NCBI RefSeq assembly: GCF_003413745.1
Contig: NZ_QVID01000001.1
Span: 1,240,001-1,304,000, forward strand
Length of the DNA: 64,000 bases
Direction of reading: 5' to 3'
From: Marixanthomonas ophiurae
Lineage (GTDB): Bacteria; Bacteroidota; Bacteroidia; Flavobacteriales; Flavobacteriaceae
Part shown: in pieces, positions 8,414 to 16,449 of the stretch
Layout: each line of letters begins with the position of its first letter
How positions within the stretch are numbered: the first letter of the stretch is position 1
Translations under genes and position numbers: made by a program
Notes under the pieces: model-generated
Seen by the model: only the letters and a program-made list of their open reading frames with translations
Databases searched by the model: none
What the model was told of the DNA's origin: nothing

Positions 8414-9973
8414 TTATTGTTTTATAAATTTCTTCGTAGCAATTTGCCTACCGGCTGTAAACTGAACATAATACATGCCGCTTGCCAATTGTGAAACATC
8501 GATTGTTTTTGAAGTTTCGAAACCTTCAACCTGTTGCACCAAATCACCTTTTACCGAAAAGATTTTTACTCGGACTATTTGCTGGTTGTTAGCGTTGAGC
8601 TGTAGGGTGTTTTTTGTGGGGTTGGGATAGAGGGTTAGGTTTGAATATAAGGAGTTTTCGTCTAGGCCTAAGGTGCCGTTTAATTTTAATAGCCAAAAAT
8701 CATAATGTCCCCTTGAGTTTTCAGTTTTATCGCCTGAGATGCTTGAAACAGATTGACCACAAACGTAAAAATGTCCATCATCGGTTTCAATTATTTTAGC
8801 ATAGATATCTGCATAAGCAGCTCCAATTGTATTTTGCCATTCAATTACACCCACATTATTAAGTTTAACAATCCAATAATCATCTCTTCCTTGAGAGTTT
8901 TCTGTTTTGTCTCCAGAAATTTCTGAGTCTGAATTACCAGAAACAATATAGCCTCCATCTTGTGTTTGTGTTATATCCCATGGCTGTTCTCCAAATGCAC
9001 CTCCAATTGTATTTTGCCAATTAATTTCTCCGTTAGAGTTTAATTCTAAAACCCAAAAGTCAAACATCCCTTGCGAATCTTCTTCTTTATCTTCAGAAAT
9101 ATCTGAACTCGACGTTCCAGCAATTATAAAATTTCCTTCATTCGTAGCTTTTACAAAAGGAGTTAATTCAATCCTATTCCCTTCATAGCGATAATCCCAT
9201 AATACATTTCCTGAAGCATTTACTCTTGTAATATAATAGGCGTCATTTTGTCCATTAAGTGTTGAGCTAAAAATATAATCCCCGTTATTTACAATGTCTA
9301 GGTTTACTGCTTGATGAGGGGAATGAGGAACTGTTAAAAATCCATAAGAGTTTTGCCAAGTAATTGATAAATCAGAATCTAATTTTAACACCCAAAGGTC
9401 CGGATATCCTTTATTTGTTGCTGTTCTATCTCCAGAAGGCTCAGAACTAGAATCTCCATATATAATAAAGCCATTGTCATCCGTTTGTTTTATTGTTCGT
9501 AAGTCGTCATCCTCTGTACCCCCAAGCGTCTTTTGCCATAAAATGGAGCCCGATTCATCTAATTTTAATATCCAATAATCAAAACCACCTCTTGAGTCTT
9601 CTGTTTTTTCACCAGAAATTGGAGAGTTTGAAAATCCTCCTATTAAATAACCCCCATCATTCGTTTTTGATAGGCTGGTTAAATTGTCATCTCCACTACC
9701 ACCAATCGTTCTTTGCCAAAGTATATCACCATTATCATTTAATTTAAGTATCCAAAAATCTTTTCCACCCCTTGAGTCTTCAGTTTTTTCTCCTGAAATA
9801 TCTGATTGTGAAGTACCGCCTACTAAAAGGCCATCCTGAGTTTTTAATAAAACTGGGCGTTTGTCTTCATTAGCTCCCCCAATAGTCCGTTGCCAAATAA
9901 TATTTGGGTCTTGCGCATATAGAGTTGCGGCTATTAAAACTAAAACGAGAGTCACGTAATTTTTTAATTTCAT
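8414..9973 (-). CDS. Secreted seven-repeat (propeller-like) protein with T9SS sorting domain, copy A
   Basis: 519 residues: a signal peptide (MKLKNYVTLVLVLIAATLYAQ), then seven repeats of about 60 residues, then a type IX secretion CTD from about residue 440 (TLYPNPTKNTLQL ... GMYYVQFTAGRQ). Each repeat follows the pattern I-WQ-TIGG ... t-DGGY-i-G-S-S-iSGdKTE-S-G--DyWi-KL, with the third and fourth more divergent. Seven such units suggest a seven-bladed beta-propeller. It is a tandem paralogue of the gene starting at 11542; only 3 bases separate them, so they form one transcript. The function is unknown; likely a surface-exposed adhesin or binding protein. No catalytic motif is seen. Confidence 0.85.
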   Translation of the reverse strand: MKLKNYVTLVLVLIAATLYAQDPNIIWQRTIGGANEDKRPVLLKTQDGLLVGGTSQSDISGEKTEDSRGGKDFWILKLNDNGDILWQRTIGGSGDDNLTSLSKTNDGGYLIGGFSNSPISGEKTEDSRGGFDYWILKLDESGSILWQKTLGGTEDDDLRTIKQTDDNGFIIYGDSSSEPSGDRTATNKGYPDLWVLKLDSDLSITWQNSYGFLTVPHSPHQAVNLDIVNNGDYIFSSTLNGQNDAYYITRVNASGNVLWDYRYEGNRIELTPFVKATNEGNFIIAGTSSSDISEDKEEDSQGMFDFWVLELNSNGEINWQNTIGGAFGEQPWDITQTQDGGYIVSGNSDSEISGDKTENSQGRDDYWIVKLNNVGVIEWQNTIGAAYADIYAKIIETDDGHFYVCGQSVSSISGDKTENSRGHYDFWLLKLNGTLGLDENSLYSNLTLYPNPTKNTLQLNANNQQIVRVKIFSVKGDLVQQVEGFETSKTIDVSQLASGMYYVQFTAGRQIATKKFIKQ

Positions 9974-9976
9974 AAA

Positions 9977-11542
9977 TTATTGTTTTATAAATTTCTTCGT
10001 AGCAATCTGCCTACCGGCTGTAAACTGAACATAATACATCCCACTTGCCAGTTGTGAAACATCGATTGTTTTTGATGTTTCAAAACCTTCAACCTGTTGC
10101 ACCAAATCTCCTTTTACCGAAAAGATTTTTACTCGGTCTATATGTTGGTTGTCAGCATTGAGCTGTAAGGTGTTTTTTGCTGGGTTAGGGTAGAGGGTTA
10201 TGGTTGAGTATAGGGAGTTTTCGTCTAGGCCTAAAGTAGTGTTTAATTTTAAAATCCAAAAATCTTTGAGTCCTCGACTGTTTTCTGTTTTATCAGCAGA
10301 AATATTTGAGTTGGATTCACCACAAACGAAAATGTTCCCATTTTCACCCTCCATTACTTGTGCATAGTCATCAATAAACTCACCTCCAATAGTATTTTGC
10401 CATGTAATTACACCTACATCATTGACTTTTACAATCCAATAGTCACTTCCTCCTTTGGAATTTTCTGTTTTATCTCCAGAGATGTCTGAGTCTGAATTCC
10501 CAGAAACTATATACCCTCCATCTTGTGTCGTTATCACATCCCATGGCTGTTCGCCAAATGCACCTCCAATTGTATTTTGCCAGTTGATAGCTCCATTAGA
10601 ATCCAATTCTAAAAGCCAATAATCAAACGAACCTTGCGAGTTTTCGTTTTTATCTCCTGAAATACTTGAGTCTGAAGCTCCAGCAACGATAAAATTCCCT
10701 TCATTAGTTGCTGAAATAAAAGGTGCTAACTCTGTCCTTTCACCTCCATATATGTTATTCCATAAAGTAGTTCCTGAGGAATTTATTTTTGTAATATGGT
10801 AAGAGCTAATTTGTCCAAAGGAATCAAGAGTCGAGCTGAAAATATAATCACCATTATCGGTAATCTCTAAGTTAGATGCGTGATGACTAAAAGTGGGAAT
10901 ATAGTTATAAGAATTCTGCCAAGAAATCGATAAATCTGGTTGTAGTTTTAAAATCCAAAGGTCTGGATCTCCATTATTTGAGACTGTTCTATCTCCAGAA
11001 ATTCCAGAATATGAACTTCCATAAACTATATAGCCCCCATCATCAGTTTGCTTCAAGGTTCTAGAGGTATCATTTTCTGTACCTCCAATGGTTTTTTGCC
11101 ATAAAATGGAGCCCGATTCATCTAATTTTATTATCCAATAATCTGATCCACCTTTTGAGTTTTCTGTTTTTTCTCCAGAAATAGGTGAATTTGAAGATCC
11201 TCCTATTAAATAACCCCCATCATTCGTTTTTGATAGGCTGGTTAAATTGTCATCTCCACTTCCACCAATCGTTCTTTGCCATATAATATCACCGGTATTG
11301 TTTAATTTAAGTATCCAAAAATCCTTTCCACCTCTTGAGTTTTCAGTTTTTTCTCCTGAAATATCTGATTGTGAAGTACCGCCTACTAAAAGGCCATCCT
11401 GAATTTTTAGTAAAACAGGGTCCTTGTCTTCATTAGCTCCCCCAATAGTCCGTTGCCAAATAATATTCGGGTCTTGGGCGTAGAGATTGAAAGCTGTAAT
11501 TAAAATTGAGATAAAACATAAAAAGGTAGTCGTGCTTTTCAT
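9977..11542 (-). CDS. Secreted seven-repeat (propeller-like) protein with T9SS sorting domain, copy B
   Basis: Paralogue of the neighbouring gene with the same layout: signal peptide, seven WQ-TIGG-type repeats of about 60 residues, and a CTD that is nearly identical to that of copy A. I place the start at the ATG at 11542 (MKSTTTFLCFISILITAFNLYAQ), not the in-frame ATG at 11566. The shorter form has the better signal peptide, and a near-consensus -7 box (TATTTTG, 11574-11568) would put the transcript start downstream of 11566. The signal peptides of the two copies differ, while the mature proteins begin identically (DPNIIWQRTIGGANEDK). Confidence 0.83.
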   Translation of the reverse strand: MKSTTTFLCFISILITAFNLYAQDPNIIWQRTIGGANEDKDPVLLKIQDGLLVGGTSQSDISGEKTENSRGGKDFWILKLNNTGDIIWQRTIGGSGDDNLTSLSKTNDGGYLIGGSSNSPISGEKTENSKGGSDYWIIKLDESGSILWQKTIGGTENDTSRTLKQTDDGGYIVYGSSYSGISGDRTVSNNGDPDLWILKLQPDLSISWQNSYNYIPTFSHHASNLEITDNGDYIFSSTLDSFGQISSYHITKINSSGTTLWNNIYGGERTELAPFISATNEGNFIVAGASDSSISGDKNENSQGSFDYWLLELDSNGAINWQNTIGGAFGEQPWDVITTQDGGYIVSGNSDSDISGDKTENSKGGSDYWIVKVNDVGVITWQNTIGGEFIDDYAQVMEGENGNIFVCGESNSNISADKTENSRGLKDFWILKLNTTLGLDENSLYSTITLYPNPAKNTLQLNADNQHIDRVKIFSVKGDLVQQVEGFETSKTIDVSQLASGMYYVQFTAGRQIATKKFIKQ

Positions 11543-11703
11543 AAAATGGATTGTAAAATTAGGCACGCAAAATACATACCTTTTCTACTATTCCAAAAGT
11601 TTTGAGGGATTTTTCTTAAAAAAATGTTAATGAAAAAATCTTGACTCCATTACAATTGTTACCAGTAACATAAATTGCTTCAACTTAAGTTTCGAATTCA
11701 ATT

Positions 11704-14700
11704 TCACTCCACCGTCACCACTAAATCACCTTTCATCAACATCGTTCCCGGTTTTAAAACAATCGATTTTACTTTTCCGGCTTTATTGGCAGTAACCGTG
11801 GTCTCCATTTTCATGGCTTCAATAACAAAAAGCGGTTCGTTTTCCTCGATTTCCTGTCCTTTTTTAACCAACATTTTATATAACATTCCTTGAAGCGGAG
11901 CACCGTATTGGTTGGCATCTTCAGGATCTGCTGGGACATGGACTTCTTTTTCAACCTTGATAGATTTATCCTTAATTTCCACAAAACGGTTTTCACCGTT
12001 TACAGAGAAGAATACAATCCGTACGCCTTCATCATTCGGTATTCCTACTGAAAGCAATTTTACGATAATGGTCTTTCCTTCTTCTAGCTCAATGATGGCT
12101 TCTTCTCTCGGTTTCATTCCGTAGAAGAAGGTTTTGGTTGGTAAAATAGCTAGGTTTCCGTACAACTTATACTTCTCGTGGGCTTGTTCAAAAACTCTTG
12201 GATATAAACTATAGGAAAGAAAATCTTCAAATTCAATGGGACGACTAAATCCTTTCTGAAATTTCTTTCGGAACGCAGCATATTCTTTATCAAAATCAAT
12301 GGGTTCTAAATGAGCGTTCGGTCTGTCGGTGTAAGGATCGGTGTTTCTTAAAATTATTTTTTGCAGTTCCTTTGGGAATCCACCCAACGGTTGTCCTAAA
12401 TCACCCTTAAAGAAATTGATAACAGATTCTGGGAACGAAATTTCATTTCCGCGTTCCATTACGTCTTCTGGTGTTAAATCGTTGGTGACCATGAAAATGG
12501 CCATATCGCCAACCACTTTACTACTTGGGGTTACTTTTACCAAATTTCCGAAGAGATCATTTACCTGCTCATACATTTTAGTCACTTCGTGGAACCGATC
12601 GGCAAGGCCTAATGCTTCAGCTTGTGGACGCAAATTAGAATATTGCCCGCCAGGTATTTCGTGTTGATAAACTTCGGCCGTTCCTGCTTTTAAACCTGAT
12701 TCAAATGGATAATATACCTCGCGGGTGTCTTCCCAGTAGTTTGAGAATTCATTCAGCTTCTTAATATCGTAATCGTGAGCACGTTCGTGGCGTTTCATCA
12801 TTTCAACAATTGAGTTGAAATTAGGCTGCGAGGTTAACCCAGATAAACCACCCAAAGCAACATCAACTACATCTACACCCGCTTCAATCGCTTTTAAATA
12901 GGTGGCAGATTGTATGGAAGATGTATCGTGCGTATGCAAGTGCAACGGAATGTTCACCGTATCTTTTAAAGCCGAAATCAATTCGGTGGCAGCATACGGT
13001 TTCAATAAACCGGCCATATCTTTAATGGCAATCATGTGGGCACCTGCATTTTCTAAATCTTTCGCTAGTTGCGTATAATACTTTAAAGTGTATTTACTTT
13101 CATCAGGATCTAGGATATCTCCGGTATAACTAATAGCAGCTTCTGCAATTCCGCCCGTTTTATTTCGAACATAATTGATGCTCGGTTCCATGGCTTTTAC
13201 CCAGTTTAACGAATCGAATATTCGGAACAAATCCACGCCGTTTTCCCACGATTTTTCTACAAATTTTTCGATTAAGTTATCTGGATATGCTTTGTATCCT
13301 ACGCCGTTGCTGCCTCGAAGCAGCATTTGGAACAAAATATTCGGCATACGCTCCCGCAATTCTCGCAAACGTGTCCACGGGCTTTCGTTTAAAAAACGCA
13401 TACAAACATCAAAAGTAGCACCGCCCCACATTTCAATACTAAAGGTATTTGGATGGTTTTTAGCATAACTTTCGGCTACTTTCAACATATCATACGTTCG
13501 CATACGTGTTGCTAACAGTGATTGATGCGCGTCGCGAATGGTCGTATCGGTATAATGTATTTTCTTTTCGTCTTTTAACCACGCACAGAATTTTTCAGGT
13601 CCCATTTCGGTAAGCATGTCTTTTGTGCCTTTTGGGAATTTTTCTGCAGGACTGTAAATAGGAATTGTAGGATTTCTGAATTTTTTATTCTCGTCAACAA
13701 ATTTCACATCAGGATTTCCATTCACAATTATTTCTCCTAAATAATTGGTGATTTTGGTCGTTCTGTCTTGTGGTAATTTTACATCGAACAACGAAGGTGT
13801 GTTCCCGATAAAGTTTACCGTTGCCATTCCTTCTTTGAAAGTCTCGTGCTGAATGACGTTCTGAAGAAAATGAATATTGGTTTTTACACCACGAATTCTA
13901 AACTCTTTTAATGCACGGACCATTTTCCGAACCGCACCATCCAACGTTCGACCGTGTGCTGAAACTTTTACCAGCATCGAATCGAAAAAAGGACTGATGC
14001 TATACGATTGATAAATACTACCGGCGTCTAAGCGAATACCCATCCCTGAAGCACTTCGATAGGTAGTAATCGTACCATAGTCTGGTGTAAAGTTATTGGT
14101 GGGGTCTTCGGTTGTTAATCGACATTGCAGGGCAAAACCGTAGGTTCTAAGCGAATCTTGATCGTAAATTTTAATTTGTTTGTCGGAAAGTTTATAACCC
14201 CCAGCAATAAATATCTGAGACTTAATTAAGTCAATTCCCGTCACCATTTCAGTAACGGTATGTTCAACCTGAATACGCGGGTTTACCTCGATAAAGAAAA
14301 CATTGTCGTTTTTATCTACTAAAAACTCTACTGTTCCTACGTTATTGTAGCTTACTTCTTCGGCAATAGAAACCGCATATTTATATAATGATTGTTTTAC
14401 TTTTTCTGAAACATTATACGAAGGAGCAACCTCTACTACTTTTTGATGACGGCGTTGTACCGAACAATCGCGCTCGTATAAATGACGAATATTTCCGTGG
14501 TTATCGGCGACAATTTGTACTTCTAAATGCTTGGGTTCCTCCACATATTTTTCTAAAAACATGGTATCGTCTCCAAAGGCGTTTCCGGCTTCACTTTGTG
14601 CCGATTCAAAATTATTTTTCAGGTCATTATCATTTCTTATAATGCGCATCCCGCGACCACCGCCACCTGAAGCTGCTTTTAACATCACAGGATAGCCAAT

Positions 14701-15156
14701 TGTTGAAGCTTCAGAAAGAGCGATTTTAAGAGAAGTAAGATCTTTTGTATTACTTTTTATAGTGGGTACGTTGCATTTTTCAGCAATTTTTTTGGCTGTA
14801 ATTTTATCGCCCAAGGCATCCATCACTTTTGGGTCCGGACCAATAAAAATAACACCTGCTTCGGCACATTTGCGAGCAAATTCAGAATTTTCAGATAAAA
14901 AACCGTATCCAGGATGAATGGCATCGACGCCTTTTGCTTTTGCTAACGCAATAATTTCATCACCGTTTAAATAGGGTTTAAGTGGTTCGTCGTCTTTACC
15001 AATTTGATAGGCTTCATCAGCTTTATACCGGTGTTGCGAGTAGCGGTCTTCATAGGTGAAAACGGCGACAGTTGTCAAATTTATCTCGGTGCAGGCTCTA
15101 AAAACACGTATGGCAATTTCTCCGCGGTTGGCAACTAATACTTTTTTAATATCCAT
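11704..15156 (-). CDS. pyc: Pyruvate carboxylase
   Basis: 1150 residues, the normal single-chain length. It carboxylates pyruvate to oxaloacetate, refilling the TCA cycle. Domain order is visible: biotin carboxylase (residues 1 to about 460; KVLVANRGEIAIRVFRA, AASGGGGRGMRII, FIEVNPRIQVEHTVTEMVTG), carboxyltransferase (about 530-800; TTIRDAHQSLLATRMRT, LHLHTHDTS), the allosteric/tetramerisation region, and a C-terminal biotinyl domain with the biotinylated lysine in EAMKMETT. All key motifs are intact. It is transcribed alone or ahead of the tandem propeller genes, with 137 bases between. Confidence 0.97.
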   Translation of the reverse strand: MDIKKVLVANRGEIAIRVFRACTEINLTTVAVFTYEDRYSQHRYKADEAYQIGKDDEPLKPYLNGDEIIALAKAKGVDAIHPGYGFLSENSEFARKCAEAGVIFIGPDPKVMDALGDKITAKKIAEKCNVPTIKSNTKDLTSLKIALSEASTIGYPVMLKAASGGGGRGMRIIRNDNDLKNNFESAQSEAGNAFGDDTMFLEKYVEEPKHLEVQIVADNHGNIRHLYERDCSVQRRHQKVVEVAPSYNVSEKVKQSLYKYAVSIAEEVSYNNVGTVEFLVDKNDNVFFIEVNPRIQVEHTVTEMVTGIDLIKSQIFIAGGYKLSDKQIKIYDQDSLRTYGFALQCRLTTEDPTNNFTPDYGTITTYRSASGMGIRLDAGSIYQSYSISPFFDSMLVKVSAHGRTLDGAVRKMVRALKEFRIRGVKTNIHFLQNVIQHETFKEGMATVNFIGNTPSLFDVKLPQDRTTKITNYLGEIIVNGNPDVKFVDENKKFRNPTIPIYSPAEKFPKGTKDMLTEMGPEKFCAWLKDEKKIHYTDTTIRDAHQSLLATRMRTYDMLKVAESYAKNHPNTFSIEMWGGATFDVCMRFLNESPWTRLRELRERMPNILFQMLLRGSNGVGYKAYPDNLIEKFVEKSWENGVDLFRIFDSLNWVKAMEPSINYVRNKTGGIAEAAISYTGDILDPDESKYTLKYYTQLAKDLENAGAHMIAIKDMAGLLKPYAATELISALKDTVNIPLHLHTHDTSSIQSATYLKAIEAGVDVVDVALGGLSGLTSQPNFNSIVEMMKRHERAHDYDIKKLNEFSNYWEDTREVYYPFESGLKAGTAEVYQHEIPGGQYSNLRPQAEALGLADRFHEVTKMYEQVNDLFGNLVKVTPSSKVVGDMAIFMVTNDLTPEDVMERGNEISFPESVINFFKGDLGQPLGGFPKELQKIILRNTDPYTDRPNAHLEPIDFDKEYAAFRKKFQKGFSRPIEFEDFLSYSLYPRVFEQAHEKYKLYGNLAILPTKTFFYGMKPREEAIIELEEGKTIIVKLLSVGIPNDEGVRIVFFSVNGENRFVEIKDKSIKVEKEVHVPADPEDANQYGAPLQGMLYKMLVKKGQEIEENEPLFVIEAMKMETTVTANKAGKVKSIVLKPGTMLMKGDLVVTVE

Positions 15157-15252
15157 GATGGTGTGGCTTTTTATCTGAAAAACTTAAATGCTGCTAAAGA
15201 TAAAAAATACTATGCACGCATAATAATTTTTAAACACTTTTTCTGAAAATCT

Positions 15253-16311
15253 TTATGAAATATAATACGGGTTCTCATTTTTATAGTTTCGGATGATGAA
15301 ATCTAAGGCGCTTTGCAATATCTCGCCCATGTTTTTCGACTTTTTAAAGTTTACATCGCCTGTTAATTTAAAAAGGTCTTTTTTTAATTGATTTATTTTT
15401 TCCGGTGGCGAAATGGTGTCGCTATTCATGCATTCCATAATTTCACTCAATCGACTTTGTTCACTTACTGCTCTTTTCGCTAATAAAGATCGTTCTTCTC
15501 GTTTGTATTGTTCAATGGATTCTTCTTGCAATAAACCCATTGTCATTTTCACCAATTCGTTGTTTTCTTTTAAAAATTGAGGTTTATAAACCTTAGCATT
15601 ACCTTCATAACTTTGTTGGTCAAAATCGATAGCGCGGATTCTATATTGAATTCTGTCAAAATCGTGGGTGAGGACCATTACGTAATTGTACGAACGCATA
15701 TCGCCTAACAACCTAACAAAACAACGTTCGTTAAATTTCACAAACTCTTTGGCAATCTCTTTTTTTTGTTGCTCGGAACATTTTGCTAATTCATTTTCAA
15801 TAAAATCATCACCGGGAATGCCCGAAATATGTTCTTCAATTAGTGTGTTGCCATGTACTAAAAAGTTGATGTGATTAGGGGAGAGCAGGTGTTCCAACTC
15901 AAGTCCGTAAATACGGGAAGCATCTGCTTTTTTAATGTAGAGGAACAAATAGTTGTCGTTTAGGATGTTTCTGACCTTTACTCTAAAAGGTTTTGAGTTT
16001 CCGAAGGTGCAGAAATCGATACTATCGATACTAAGGTAGGGCAATAAGCTATCACTACCATCGGAATGCAAAATGGAATACATTCGTTTTAAGCTAAAAT
16101 CTATTTCTTCCCGTTCAAATTCAGAATAATAGACACTTATCCAAAGCGTGTCGTTTCCGTGTTTGTCATAAATAGAAACTGAACCCTGAAACCGTAACAA
16201 ATCGTCATAATAAATGGTGATCTTGCTATTTCGTCCGTGTTTAGTTAAGTAATCGGACAAGGCATCGGTAATTTTGTAAGCCGGTTTCTTTTTGGAGATT
16301 AATTTTCGCAT
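15253..16311 (-). CDS. Unrecognised protein with kinase-like motifs
   Basis: 352 residues, no signal peptide or membrane helix, so probably cytoplasmic. I do not recognise the family. The middle has the order of motifs seen in aminoglycoside-phosphotransferase or atypical kinase folds: a lysine in LFLYIKKAD (about 122-130), a possible helix-C Glu in YGLELEHLL, a hinge-like TLIEEHISGIPGDDF (156-170), a loop with D204-x4-N209 (GDMRSYN, compare GDLHPGN) and D229-F-D231 (RAIDFDQ, compare IDFD). The first 110 and last 100 residues are unlike kinases. It sits 96 bases upstream of pyc on the same strand. ATP binding or phosphotransfer is inferred from pattern only. Confidence 0.6.
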   Translation of the reverse strand: MRKLISKKKPAYKITDALSDYLTKHGRNSKITIYYDDLLRFQGSVSIYDKHGNDTLWISVYYSEFEREEIDFSLKRMYSILHSDGSDSLLPYLSIDSIDFCTFGNSKPFRVKVRNILNDNYLFLYIKKADASRIYGLELEHLLSPNHINFLVHGNTLIEEHISGIPGDDFIENELAKCSEQQKKEIAKEFVKFNERCFVRLLGDMRSYNYVMVLTHDFDRIQYRIRAIDFDQQSYEGNAKVYKPQFLKENNELVKMTMGLLQEESIEQYKREERSLLAKRAVSEQSRLSEIMECMNSDTISPPEKINQLKKDLFKLTGDVNFKKSKNMGEILQSALDFIIRNYKNENPYYIS

Positions 16312-16449
16312 AGCAACATTTTAAACCTTAAAGATACCATATTTAAGACGATGTAAATAATAGGATTGAACTCTCAAAAAAAACCTTTAAATATACTCTA
16401 ACTGTCACATTTCTTTAAAAATTTAGTCTTTTAAAGAAATTAACCAATC

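Larger units (their letters stand above)
8414..11542 (-). repeat. Tandem gene duplication
   Basis: The two propeller-like genes are direct repeats of about 1.55 kb. Identity is highest at both ends of the coding region (about 8420-8670 against 9980-10240 and about 9660-9920 against 11215-11480, near-identical DNA) and lower in the middle repeats. That pattern suggests recent duplication or gene conversion at the ends with divergence in the middle. Confidence 0.85.

Noticed and set aside
8414-11542. Possible insertion sequence because of the long direct repeat
   Set aside because: Both copies are full coding genes with signal peptides and sorting domains; no transposase or terminal inverted repeat.
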